Shown: in pieces, positions 1 through 10,606 of the stretch | Position numbering within the stretch: position 1 is the stretch's first letter | Layout of the letters: each line of letters opens with the position of its first letter | Assembly: GCA_963970005.1 (NCBI GenBank) | Contig: CAXAMN010001114.1 | Span: 1,036,811-1,100,810 of the forward strand | Length of the DNA stretch: 64,000 nucleotides | From: Durusdinium trenchii | Lineage: Eukaryota; Sar; Dinophyceae; Suessiales; Symbiodiniaceae | Reading direction: 5' to 3' | Program-made: the position numbers and the translations under genes | Notes under the pieces: model-generated | The model's input: the letters and a program-made list of their open reading frames with translations, nothing else | The model's database searches: none | Told to the model about the DNA's origin: nothing

Positions 1-22
1 GGGGGGGGGGGGGGGGGGGGGG
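1..22. repeat. poly-G run at window start
   Basis: The first 22 bases are all G. It may be a genuine homopolymer or a sequencing/contig-end artefact. Nothing else is attached to it. Confidence 0.8.
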
Positions 23-1228
23 TTGGGGAACCTGCCTCATTGGGGGTAAGCACCGTTTTATAGCCCGGCGGCTGTCGAAGTGATGCCGTTTTTGGGCCCG
101 GCGGCCAATGCATCAGTTTATTCTATGGGGGTGGCCGTGACTTCCGGTGAAGGTCCAGTGAAAAGTGGTACGTTGGGGTGGTTGAATTCCGATGCAAGAA
201 CGGCGCCCCTGTGACGGGGATCACACTCAGCACCCGAGTGGGACGGCTGAGCGAAACACACTCTGACATTGGTTTTCAGTGACTCTGTTACCACGTTGAG
301 AAGGAAGGCGATAGAACGGCATGGTGAAAGGTCCAAAGACTTGAAGGTGTTTTAACATTGAAGTTTCTCATCTGCAGCGGTGCGACGACGACGCGCGCGG
401 GCGGCGAGGGAAAGGGTTTAGGGGAAGTAGCATGAACCACCATGGAAACAAACAAAGAAAGAGTGGAGTGACAGCTTGTACAACAGTTCGGCAGGTACGT
501 TTGCAGCCCCCCCCAGTGGCCTCTTCGTTGGCCATCCGCCACTGGGGAGGGGGATGGCCCCCTGCCGAGGTTGGTTGAGAACCCTTTGTCCAGGGGTGGA
601 CACACACACACCAAAAAAAAAAAAAAAGCACAAAGTGCACAGCACAAAGCACTTCACCTGCCATGAAAAAGTCACTATGCCACACCTTAATTGACATGTC
701 TAGCCAAAAGAGCACCACACCACACTTTGATGGAATGATTTCGACACTGTGCTACTTCACACACGTCACTCAAAGTCGCCATATTTTTCCGCGACGTGTC
801 ATGCGAAGCAAACCCTTCAAGAGCAAAGCCAAATGGCATTCAACACCTCCAAAAGCCATCCCAGGAATGCCACTGTTTCACACGAATCTGACAGATGGTC
901 CATCCATCATCCAGAACCTCCTGGAATGTCCCCCCAAACAGGGCTTTGGCGTGATCAAAGCGTCCCACAAGAGAGTCAAGCAAGAGTGTCCTTCAAGAGT
1001 CCCACACACGACACACAAGAGTGTTGCACAAGAGCGTCCTGGCACAGGAGCATCCTTCAGAAGAGTGTTTAACACTGTCTAAATATGTCTAAATTCTGAA
1101 TCTGTCTGAGATATCCAGATTGTTTTGCATTCAGGTCCGTGGACTTCATCTCGTTTCATTCACCTTCATCCCAAGCTCCGTTTGCTCACCGACCCTCGTC
1201 TCCACCAAACCCCTACTCCGTCGTCCAC
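1..1228. other. No further exon recognised; presumed TOP3B intron
   Basis: Left of the last recognised topoisomerase exon I could not find the expected continuation of the Toprim domain. The stretch holds a short A-run near 613-627, CACA repeats and hypothetical short ORFs on both strands without a domain match. It is most likely intron of the topoisomerase gene that continues off the left edge. Confidence 0.4.
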
Positions 1229-1295
1229 CTTCGCGGTCGCAGTCCAGCCAGAGCGCCAGGTACTCGGCCTCTTGGCCCAGTTCCTGGATGTGCTC
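1229..1295 (-). CDS. TOP3B: TOP3B exon: Toprim DxD motif
   Basis: Reads EHIQELGQEAEYLALWLDCDREG. The L-W-L-D-C-D-R-E-G block is the Toprim metal-coordinating DxD and is diagnostic for TOP3. Acceptor GAG|G, donor GTGGAC. Confidence 0.9.
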
Positions 1296-1986
1296 CTCGG
1301 GCGGCGAGCACCGGTGGGTTGTTCTCCAACAAAGGAATTGAAAAGGTATACAGTACGTGGTAGAACCATGTAGAACCCAAGAATCAACGGTGAGACCATA
1401 CCTGGCAGGCACCAAATGATATGAACCCCGGAAGAAGTATATATATGAGAATGAGAAGTGTTATATAACCGGCAGCTGAGTGGACATTGCAAAGCCCAAT
1501 GTCAAGGTATCAATCTAATTACTGTATTCTTTCCGGCTGCCTGGCTGTGCGGCGTCAGGCCAAGGATCTACAATCCGATTCTTTGCCACGTTGGCCTCCA
1601 CAGTCTTCTTCACCTCAGCTTGCAAGTTCGTCACACCGAAAAGCCGCTTGGAATCTCCAAACACAGAAACTGCCAGTTGCTGTAGGGAGCGAATGATTCC
1701 GTCAGGCGGCTCTCTTTTAGTTTCGCTAGGCTGTCTCCCTTGCAACAAGAATCCTGCCAAGTGCATTCGAGTGGATGCACCATTCAATTGACCGGCGTGC
1801 AAAATATTCCAGTTATATAAATATAGGTAAAGATGGAGCCAGCACATGCATCTCCCAGAGGCTTTTGTTCTACTGCAGCTGTGCCATGTTTCAAACTGCT
1901 CCATGTCTGCCTGCTCAAGCGTTCCTCGGAGAGGTTCTGCAACCCGAACAATTTCCTGTGCAACTCACCAGCGAACCACTAAGCAC

Positions 1987-2089
1987 CTGAGCACTGCTTT
2001 GAGCCCGGAAGTGTTGAGTCCAGGAGGCATTGGCGTAGAAGAGCTCTTGCGGTGGTTGCTTCCCATTCTCCTGGGGATTGGCTGGGGCT
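1987..2089 (-). CDS. TOP3B: TOP3B exon: ELF region
   Basis: Reads a Pro/Asn/Gln-rich segment followed by PPQELFYANASW, comparable to the D-P-x-E-L-F segment that precedes the metal-binding motif in TOP3B. Donor GTGCTT. The match is weaker than for the neighbouring exons. Confidence 0.5.
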
Positions 2090-2423
2090 CTGGTCGGACG
2101 GTTGACCTGCCCGGTGGCTGGTCCAGGGAGATTCTCTGGAATGAGTGTTGGGGGAACAGTCGGAAAGCCTGGCTGGTGAGTCTCCGAGTCTCCAATACTC
2201 TGGCATTTGCACCTGTTTGTCCCCAAGAGGGGGCCCTCCTTGTTTGTGCGAAAATCACGCTAGTCGTAAATACCTTCAACTTGGTAATAAGCCTTATAAT
2301 TGTATATACAGTAGTAGTGTTGAGCCTGGCCTAGCTCACTGCTACCATCCCTCTGTGCCCCGTGCGTCACGCACATGCCACATCCCCCAGTTCCGCCAGT
2401 CGTCAGCTTCCTGCCGTCCAAGC

Positions 2424-2462
2424 TTCGAAGTCCAAACCGAAAATGTGGCCAATGGTGGACGT
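2424..2462 (-). CDS. TOP3B: TOP3B exon: TSxxGH motif
   Basis: Reads TSTIGHIFGLDFE, matching the T-S-V-x-G-H-V-x-x-L-D-F block after the EKPS motif in topoisomerase III. The acceptor is AG|A, unlike the AG|G used elsewhere. The probable donor is GC (GCTTGG). Confidence 0.7.
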
Positions 2463-3223
2463 CTGCAGAATGCGACATTTCCTCCGAGGGCGGTCCGGGT
2501 AAAAAAAGAACGAGCTTGGATTGCGGTGCCAACTCCGAAGAATGGTCAAATGACGGAGGATGCGTATACACATCGCGTACCTAATAGCCCTATACTGTGG
2601 CATGAACTAGGTAGCGTTCTGAAGGTTCAGGAGAAAGCATCCGGCCCCACTGGTCACTTAGCAAGAGCAAAGGAACCATCAGTAGCTTGTCGTGATCGTT
2701 AATGTTGACCCAAGCCCTCCCCAAATGCTGCATATTTCATCATTCAATGGGTGAGTGAAAAACGCCGGTGGTCTCGGACCCCCACCCAATATTCGCCTCC
2801 AAATCCACAAAAACTTGGAGATTTGGAATCTCCGCTCGATTTAAATATATATATATATATAACTGACTTTCCAGCCAAAATCTCGGCATCCTCAGCCATC
2901 CTTGATGCACCAAACACTCGAATCCATTACTGACCAACCTCCGGGCCCCTCCGACCTTCAGCTAAGCTTCTGCTGTGCCGGTGGGAACCAGGTCACAAAC
3001 TCCATGCTCTGTACCTGAGCATCAGGTGAAAACGGTCGGCTCAAGGAGTCGGGGCGAATGATCCCGCTGTCCCATGAACCTCAGATCTGTATTCCCATAT
3101 CTATCACACTTGGATATCCAATTTTTGAGAACTCCAAGTATAAGACATGTGCAACACTCAGCACTCACTTCTGCCGCCCGCACCATCTCTATTCATCTCT
3201 CATCCTCCCATCCTTGTCTTGAC

Positions 3224-3312
3224 CGTGGCGCAGCTCGGCTCTGTCCCCTCCGTGGGCGCATGCGACCGCCAGAGAGGCTCTCAGCCACCAACTTGGCCAC
3301 CGAGGGCTTCTC
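3224..3312 (-). CDS. TOP3B: TOP3B exon: Toprim start, EKPS motif
   Basis: After CCTAG|G the frame reads EKPSVAKLVAESLSGG followed by an Arg-rich stretch. The E-K-P-S motif with the preceding V-A is the Toprim catalytic Glu/Lys signature of type IA topoisomerases. Donor GTCAAG. Confidence 0.85.
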
Positions 3313-3549
3313 CTAGGGCTGCTTCCGAGCGAACGAGGGGGCAGTCAACAAAAAAGGTCTAATCAAAGTCACCCAAGCCAGAAGAGTCCAACCTAGGAGA
3401 AATGAACAAAAAAGTGGCCAATGTCTGAAGCGGTGACCTATCTGGCATTGTGACACATGACCTCACCTCCATGGGTCCATGACCAGAATGGGTCGAAGTT
3501 TGGCTCCATGGGTCCATGACACCAGCATGTTCAGAGGAAGCCAGGCCGC

Positions 3550-3567
3550 TGCAACCATGAGGACCAT
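3550..3567 (-). CDS. TOP3B: TOP3B exon 1 (start codon, 18 nt)
   Basis: ATG at 3567-3565 encodes M-V-L-M-V-A, the usual beginning of topoisomerase III, then a GC donor (GCGGCC). The phase is 0, matching the next exon that begins GAG AAG CCC. An AG sits about 15 nt upstream, a possible spliced-leader acceptor. Confidence 0.75.
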
Positions 3568-3716
3568 GGGCAAGTTGTCCCACTTGTGTTCATTGAGCTT
3601 GGCTTGCTGCTGCCGCCAGCGAGTGCCTCTCATCAATCCCGATGGATCCCCTCCCCACATCCCACTCAAATGGCCAGTGCTGGTGAACAAGGCAGCTTTC
3701 CGGGCAAGCCATCAAC

Positions 3717-3917
3717 CTACGTGCATACTGCTGATGGAAAGAAATCTCCAAACGGGCAGATTGGTGATTCAAAAGCTATAATGAAGTTCTCTGCAAACCT
3801 CTGCGCATTTGTCTCAAAGATACGTTCCACCAGCTGCTGCATCTCCCCTGGAATGGGGCATCCAGCTTTTTCCATCACGGCCGCCATTCCAACGGCTTTG
3901 AAGGCATCTTCACCTGG
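3717..3917 (-). CDS. Helicase terminal exon, C-terminal extension and stop
   Basis: Opens at CACAG|C in phase 0 and reads DAFKAVGMAAVMEKAGCPIP then GEMQQLVERIFETNAQRF. This matches the L-x-x-V-L-x-x-A-x-x-x-[IV]-P segment after motif VI in DDX5-like proteins. The frame runs to TAG at 3719-3717. An alternative GT donor exists near 3798. Confidence 0.75.
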   Translation of the reverse strand, partial: PGEDAFKAVGMAAVMEKAGCPIPGEMQQLVERIFETNAQRFAENFIIAFESPICPFGDFFPSAVCT

Positions 3918-4300
3918 CTGTGACGGAAATTCTCGGCGAGCTCATGGGAGTACATCCAGTATGTAGGGTGGAATTGAATCTTTCCCAAGCCTCATATTTA
4001 ACAAAAGGGTCCATTAATTTGGGTGGTGCCCATACAGAAGACCCACCAGAGTACAGTATGCCTTCTTGATTCTTGGGAGTTTTGTGGTGCAATCGACATT
4101 GCAAGCATCAGGATAGCAACGGCATTGTGACAAAAGAACAGAATTAGGATGTCCAACAGACCTCCGAATGGGCACACTCACACGCATCTGTTTCAAGAGA
4201 CAAGCCCCGCAAAAGGGGCCCAAGTCCACCCTAGACCAACTTGAGCATCCTTTGACCGACAAGGGGTCTCGCGTTGCTCTCGCGTGCGCCGTTCCCGCAC

Positions 4301-4415
4301 CATCTCCGCGCCTGAGCGCGTGAGAAAGGTCAGGCTCCACCCCTTCTGGCCCGCACGCCCCGTCCGACCGATGCGGTGCACGTAGTCCTCGGTGTTGTTG
4401 GCCGTGTCGTAGTTC
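4301..4415 (-). CDS. Helicase exon: motif VI
   Basis: After CCGAG|G the frame reads NYDTANN then [17 protein letters not shown] and [10 protein letters not shown]. This is motif VI of the helicase C-domain with the arginine finger. It needs two bases from the previous exon, which the 31666 exon supplies (V-V-N-Y-D). Donor GTGCGG, phase 0. Confidence 0.95.
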
Positions 4416-6377
4416 CTCGGTGCACGGGAGGTGTGGAGAGAGAGAGAGGGAGAGAGACACACGAGGTGAGAGGAACACACGGGTGCGGAGCGAAAAAGCA
4501 GTGCCAGAGAGTGCCGGAGTTTGGTGAGAGGCTTTGCAAAAATCGCTGCCTGCCCTGCTGGCCAAAAGTATCGAAGTACTTCAGTTGATTGAACATTGAG
4601 AAAAAAAAACGATATGATACACATAGTCATAGTAATTAAAAACCTTCGACCGGAGCTTTCACTTGGTTTCCTGCACATCAGGAAACCAAGCCCTGGTGGC
4701 AACACATGTCCATAGAGAACGTGCTCCCTGCGATCGCCTGCACCACATGGCACACGAACCCAAACCCTCCCTACTGCAGAAAGGCAGCAGCTCACTGACT
4801 CACTGCGAGATCTATAATTGTTGGCGGGATGGTGATGGCTGTTCAGTGGTCTAAGCGATCACGTGGTTCATCACGTCATGCGTTTTTTTGCCTTGGGCAC
4901 GTGCTCACTAAGGCAGAACGCCGAGCGAAGACGTGCTTAGAGGATCTGAAGCCGTGGAAACTCAATGAATGCGAATGTTTTAATATTGTGATATATTGCA
5001 AGAATGCATCACTGGATGTTGGTGGCTCGCTCCTCTGGGGCGCACCCAAGAGGGAAAGAGGCAGGGACAAGATCGCTCAAGGACCGATCTATATAGAGGT
5101 ATTGTGCGGCATTCCAGGAAGTTCAAAGGGTCCACCAATTGTGCCTTCTAGTCCACGCGTTTCAAGACTAGCTGACTAGCTCCCAGGTCTTTTAGCCAAA
5201 CACTGGGGGACAAGCCGATCCTTGGCTTACACTCCGCACTGGACATTTGGGGACCCCGACTGGCTGGAAGCGATTCGGTGACGGCCGATTCCCTTTCCCC
5301 GAGACTGGGTAAAGGGTCGGATAACTGCACCGTAACACGGATCGACCCTGGCATGTCACGCGGGGAATGAAGCCACGAGTCAGATCCACTCAGGGTCAGA
5401 AATGCAAAATATGGTGAAAGATCTAAGTGCTCATGTTGCCTGGAAGTGCTTGCAGTCAAGCGTTTCAAAACAGGGACCCCTTCTGCGCCAATCAGCAACA
5501 TACATGGAGCTGCAAATCAAAAGTGCTCAATTCTCTTACAATGTGGGTGCTTGGCGTCCCCGTTTTGAGCTACACACCTTTCTGCGTTGAAAAATTGGTA
5601 GGTGGTACCCCAATTTGGGGGCCCTCTGGTGAGACGTTCAAGCTCAGCCTTATTGGCCCAAGTCGTTCTTTTCTTCCTCAGTGGCAATCCGCGGCAGGGG
5701 CTTCTTGGAGCACAGACTAGGAAACAGCCGATCACCTCCAATCCCACCACAGGGATGCGATCCATAATGGCTGATCAAGGTTAAATAGCGAGATCAATCG
5801 CCATCAAAATGAAGTCGAAGCTGAAGCTTCTGCACAAGGACCGTTGGACGTTGGGACCGAGGCACCTGTAGGTTTGCAGACCTAAACTGCAGATCCATGC
5901 TTCAATTCAATGTCAACAAAGCTATTTGATGTAGACCTCAACTAGGCAGGACGTCTTCCTCTAATAAGAAAAGACCGCCATCTATGTCTATGAATCTATA
6001 CTGGACCGAAGCACTCATGGGAGTCCGATCGTAAGTTCTCTTGCAATCAGCTTATGTGTTGTAGGGGTCAAAGCGAATTCTGGTGAGAAAATGATGGAAA
6101 ATGGTTGAACTTTATCTTGCCGGGCACAAGTGGTGGCCGTGAAACAATGAAAAATGAAGGTCTGTCTGGCAAGTTACTTGTGCGACTGTCATGCACCAAA
6201 CAAGAGGGAAAAACTCCAACCCAATCAACATGTTGATGACAAAAGCTTGCAACACCTTGCTTATTCTGGGCCACATCAGGGATAAGTGGTGACCCCTCCA
6301 AACATCACGGAGAACTTTGACTGCACTCCAAACCCACACCACCCACAAACCCTCAAGTCCGACCCAATGGGATGAAC
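4416..6377. other. Interval between channel CNBD exon and helicase motif VI exon
   Basis: Should hold the end of the channel gene and its 3' UTR, which I could not fix; the 5640-5720 stretch has a short open frame ending in a stop. A perfect 12-bp hairpin lies at 4662-4690. The rest shows no clear exon. Confidence 0.35.
4662..4690. other. Perfect inverted repeat, 12-bp stem, 5-base loop
   Basis: CTTGGTTTCCTG, loop CACAT, then the exact reverse complement. It lies 250 bp upstream of the helicase motif VI exon, within the giant intron. Function unknown; it could be a transposon remnant or an RNA hairpin. Confidence 0.85.
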
Positions 6378-6487
6378 CCGCCGAGACGCGCTCTTGTTCA
6401 GCTCCTCGACGAACTGCGCCGCGTAATCCACGACCCGCACCGCCGCCTCGCTCCGGCGCAGGAACCGCTGGCAGATGTCGATGAAGC
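6378..6487 (-). CDS. Channel exon: end of CNBD and following helix
   Basis: Reads FIDICQRFLRRSEAAVR then VVDYAAQFVEELNKSAS. It matches the F-x-x-I-C-x-x-F...Y-A-x-x-F-V-x-x-L-N tail of dinoflagellate CNBD channels. Acceptor CGCAG|G, donor GTTCAT. A C-terminal exon beyond this was not identified. Confidence 0.85.
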
Positions 6488-7305
6488 CTGCGGAAGCGCG
6501 TCGAACCGGCCGAAGGAAACTGGCTGCTGTCCGTCCATGCCGTCCAGTGGAAACGACATGGAGCAGGGCATTGAACCGGGACGGTAGCACGGTCCACGAC
6601 TCCTGGGCTGGTTCTCGACCTCCCCAGTCTTCATCAAAGTTGGCGTGTGTTTGCTAGACAAATATGCTTAAAGGTCTTCAAGAAAAACTGTGGATTGTAA
6701 CACTGGATGGGCTGAGAAAGGCCATGGGTTACATACCAACATTCAGAACATAACATAACATTCATGTTGGGCCAGGCCTACAGGGTTCGATGCTTGCATG
6801 TGGGGTAACGACGGTAACGCTACAAAGGCCGTGCTCTCCAGCTACAAAGGCCGACAGCTCTTCAACACTTTCTGTGGGAGAATGCTCCAAGTCTACGTGG
6901 GATTTGCAACCAACTGAAGTATATATATATATGACAATGAGTAAAAGGCGCACAGTTCCAGGGCGTTGCGTAGAAGCTTTTTTGCTGATACCCACACATC
7001 ACCAACTTCGGACTACAAATGTGGCTGTGTCTTAGCCTTCGGTAAGGGACCTCTCTGCAAGCACCTGGCGGAACGAAAAGTACAAACCTGATTCTTGGAC
7101 CAACTCATGCAACATTCTGCAACAAGAACAAGCATCACATGAACGCCCCGGCACACGGACCATCTTCTCCCTCCTCGTTCGCAGACATCTCCTCCCCTTG
7201 TTCGACCGTCTTGCATCTTCTCACGGCAGGTGGCCATTTGGGCCGGGGGCTGAGGTGGCGACCTCTCACGCACCACGTGCCCTGTCACGTATAGACCCCA
7301 CGCGC

Positions 7306-7337
7306 CTTGCCCATCCAACATTGCCAGCTTGGCATCG
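7306..7337 (-). CDS. Channel exon: CNBD strand (DAKLAMLDGQ)
   Basis: A 32-nt exon, DAKLAMLDGQ, leads in phase into GFIDICQRF of the next exon. Acceptor AG|C, GC donor (GCGCGT). It is short, and the assignment rests on phase and family order. Confidence 0.55.
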
Positions 7338-8373
7338 CTGAGGCAAACCCTGGGGCTGGCAACTGGTTTATAAATCTGTGTGAGTGCGTCTGTGTCTGCG
7401 TCTCTGTCTGTGTGTGTGTGTCTGTGCCTGTGCTTGTGTCTGTGTTTGTGTGTGTGTGACTGTGTCTGAGTAATTGAGTATGGCCACATGTGACAAAGCC
7501 ATTGACGGATATTCACGCTAATTTGGGGGCGGCGAGCCCCCTAGCTTCACGCATAGCGGAACAGCCATGACCCACAGAACCACTGCAGGTGAGGTAGCAT
7601 CAATCAATATATATATATATCAATACTACTTCCAATAAGAAATGGTTTCGTTTTTGGTGTCTTTATTCTGCAGTCACCCATCCTTTCTTCAGGGATCCCT
7701 GCAACAGGTGATATCAAAGGCAAATTGACACTCATTTTAGCCACAGTTTGGATTTTGACATGACCAAGTCTGCCTCTAATTTCCTCAGTTCGTGCCAGGC
7801 AACAAGGTCCCACAGTGCTTCCAATAGGTCCACAGGGCAGCCTGCACACGAAATCTCCCCATGCCTGTCCGTGCCGTAGATACTGGATGTTGCTGCTTGG
7901 GATCCTATCCAAACAGGTTTCTTCTTTCGGCTGATAGTTGGGGGTTCTCCAAATCTGTCGATTTCCCCTGCGCGCAGTCCAGCACACCTGGACCTGGAGC
8001 GTGCCAAAACCAGGACAACTGCCGGCGTTTTCTGGAGGAAAGGACTGTTTGAAGGACAACAGCACATACGGTGCAAGAAAGTAAAGAGCCCAAGAAAGGC
8101 CCCCTCCCATAATTCAACGGAATCTATTCTTCAGTGCTGACTGGCAGCCCGTACTGTGCTGGAGCAGAACGGTAGCCCAACTGGAAAGAAATCCCCCATG
8201 TTTTGCTGTGCTGCTGTAAAGCCTCAGGTCTTCGTCACCCCAAGCAGCCCATGTCACATGGCTCATGGATTCCGAATCAGTCAGATCTCCACCTCCTCTA
8301 CACTGCCAACATCAAAGGCTCCCAAAATCATTACAAGCAACCGATTCATGGCCGTCCCTAATGTCCTCCTCGC

Positions 8374-8501
8374 CTCGGCGATGATCTTGCGCTCCCCCAC
8401 CACGGTGATCTCCCCATAGGCGTCGGTGTATTCCAAGGTCCCATTAATGACGATATACATCTTGGGTTCCTGCGGCTCCTCGCCCAGGTTGAAGATCACA
8501 T
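8374..8501 (-). CDS. Channel exon: first half of cyclic-nucleotide-binding domain
   Basis: Reads DVIFNLGEEPQEPKMYIV then INGTLEYTDAYGEITVVGE. This is the beta-roll start of a CNBD, G-[DE]-V-I-F-x-x-G-E...M-Y-I-V-x-x-G. Its first codon completes across the 9105 exon. The GC donor (GCGAGG) is in phase 0. The nucleotide-contacting phosphate-binding cassette is not in this exon. Confidence 0.92.
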
Positions 8502-9104
8502 CTGTGCCCGAGAGCCTGGGAGAAGAAGAAGACACACCCGGCGGTTTAGCGAAGGGAGTGGATCTAAAACATGAGGTTCTAGCCCAAAAATACTCTTCAA
8601 CAACTGTTCAACAATCAAACGGTTCAAAAAATACTCTTTTGCCAAACCGCACCATCAAATGCACTCATAAAGGTGCTAGAACATCAAGCTGGAATATGCT
8701 AAATGATCTACATAAGATGCGTGTATTTCCTTTAGAATGCAAACTACAATTGAATGGGTGTCTCGTATTACTTAAACATATATTTTACATATATATATAT
8801 ATATATATACATACATCAGTGTGCGTGTGTGCGCGTGTGTCTGTGCGCGTGATTGCTGTAGTCTCTTGACACATATAAGCCCTAAATCACCACTTTTGTT
8901 TATGCACCGCCGCCGACGCGAAGACCGTTCAAGTGTCACATACCGTGGTTCAGGTCTCACATGGCGGTGGTTTCGGGCGGCTTTGGACATGTGAGAAGTC
9001 TTGATTCTTCCTAGACTCAATCTTGCCAGACGATACCACCGGCGTGCCCGCTAAAGGATGACACTTGAGACCACCTGTGGCGCCCGCTTCCTCTGATTCA
9101 AAGC

Positions 9105-9204
9105 CTGGGGACAATAGCATGGACATCGCCCGATGGCAAATGGGCCGCAACATCGGACTACTCTCCTGAAGGAGCTCGAGGAAGAAAGGATGGCACATCA
9201 GGAC
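9105..9204 (-). CDS. Channel exon: HPFF / CHxAxS segment before CNBD
   Basis: Reads VLMCHPFFLELL, then MLRPICHRAMSMLLSP. This precedes the CNBD in the dinoflagellate-type channels. Acceptor CACAG|G, GC donor (GCTTTG), phase 1 matching the next exon. Confidence 0.87.
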
Positions 9205-9602
9205 CTGTGAGTACATGTCCTCAGTGGCAGGCCATCCCAGGCACCGAAAAGCCTGAGCTTCCCGTCGTTTTGGGTCGTCTCAACCAGTTTGACCAGACAG
9301 GCTCTGGCCAACACACATACTCACCTTCTGAAACCATGTGCACGCCCGAGATGAGGCTCTTGGGAGCTTCTGGAGACTTAGAGGATCCATCTGAATCCAG
9401 TGTGGGACCCGAATGGAGTGGAAATGCCAAGCCTTAAGGCAACATGATTGACTGATTTGCAGCTTTGCCAGGTTCATCGGGTGTGTCTTTTGGGCTTGTG
9501 GCTGCACTGGGTCTCTTTCCAGATTTCCTTTGGCAGCTGTTCATCCCGTTCTTGGGACGTCTCGTGTTGTGGTGGTGTCGTGGCGGCGGCCGACATGGAA
9601 CC

Positions 9603-9640
9603 TGCCTCGGTTGAGGAGCGATGCCTCGTCAACCGAGGCA
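9603..9640. other. Perfect inverted repeat, 12-bp stem, 14-base loop
   Basis: TGCCTCGGTTGA, a 14-base loop, then TCAACCGAGGCA. It is intronic in the nested channel gene. Confidence 0.85.
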
Positions 9641-10565
9641 TCCGATATCAAACGAGAATGACCAAGGACTTGGAAGAACGATGGGTATTATGAAATAGGA
9701 TGAAATGGGACTAATTGGCTCAGACCAGACATCGGGAACTGTTAGCACACCAACATCAGTAAAAAGGCATCCACCCTCTTTTCTCCCATACATTCTCCTG
9801 CAACTGATTTCTCTGACCTCCAGAACGTTGAGATGTTGCATGTCTTCTGGGGTTGACCTCCAGGCGAACCTGGTTCTCAGTAGTGCTGACATCTAGACAG
9901 CCAGCAAGAAGCTGGTGTATTGGATCCACGGAATCATTCACGCACATATTAGTGAATCTGGTCAAACTAGTCAAACTGAAGGCAACAAATATCAGTAACA
10001 GATCAGGAGCATTGGTGTTTCCTCTTGGCTGTTGACGAGGGGTGCCCCCGGGCTCCGCCAAGGGGCAAATGCAAGCTCTATCTTCAAAGGTTCCTGAGAT
10101 GAGCCATGGGCCCTGGGCCAGCAAACATCCGTGTTCATTGGACCAGTGACCAGTGAAAGCCTTCAAATGACACTGCTCATGTCGGAAGATCAGGTACACG
10201 GAATGGGGCATTGCCTGGGTGTTCTGTTCACAGAATCCTGCATGACCTTGCATGTAGTTGGCGAAGGCCATTGCAAACTTTACTCATCAAATGAACGTAG
10301 CCAGCTGACTCAGCCAACCCACCTAGCTCACCGTTTCCTTGAAGCGGCACTCCAGGTTGGCGTTTGTTTGCTGCATACAGTTACGCTGCCTTTGAATGGG
10401 CACCCTATGGCACCCTCATCGTCTCAGAAGCCCAGTGATAAACTGTTCGCGAGCTCCTCCAAGAGGCTTGGCCAATACTTTCTGCCCCCCCAGACAGCAC
10501 AGCGGCAATGAACTGTTTAAATCTCGGATTGACAGGTCATACTCCCATCGTTCCCCTTAAAGGAC

Positions 10566-10606
10566 CTCCAAGCCGCCGAGATCACGTGCAAAAGCTCCAC
10601 CGATTC
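10566..10606 (-). CDS. Channel exon: C-linker helix (probable)
   Basis: Reads ESVELLHVISAAW, similar to the x-V-x-L-L-x-x-[LI]-S helix of the S6-CNBD linker. Acceptor CTGAG|G, donor GTCCTT. Phase to the HPFF exon does not close, so one more exon is needed. Confidence 0.5.

Larger units (their letters stand above)
1229..3567 (-). other. TOP3B: DNA topoisomerase III (TOP3B-like) gene, 5' part, runs off the left edge
   Basis: Type IA topoisomerases pass one DNA (TOP3B also RNA) strand through a transient break held by a tyrosine. Only the N-terminal Toprim part lies here. Five small minus-strand exons (3550-3567, 3224-3312, 2424-2462, 1987-2089, 1229-1295) spell, in order, the family landmarks: start MVLMVA, EKPSVAKLVAESLSGG, TSTIGHIFGLDFE, ELFYANASW and EYLALWLDCDREG. 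In human TOP3B the corresponding landmarks occur in the same order, and the L-W-L-D-C-D-[KR]-E-G form favours the beta over the alpha paralogue. The DxD of the Toprim metal site is in the last exon. The gene starts about 150 bp downstream of the helicase stop on the same strand. The catalytic tyrosine domain is outside the window. I am confident of the family; some exon edges are inferred. Confidence 0.85.

Noticed and set aside
7380..7460. Tandem GTGTCTGTG tract as a possible RNA or regulatory element
   Set aside because: Simple-sequence repeat similar to many others in the introns; no structure or conservation visible.
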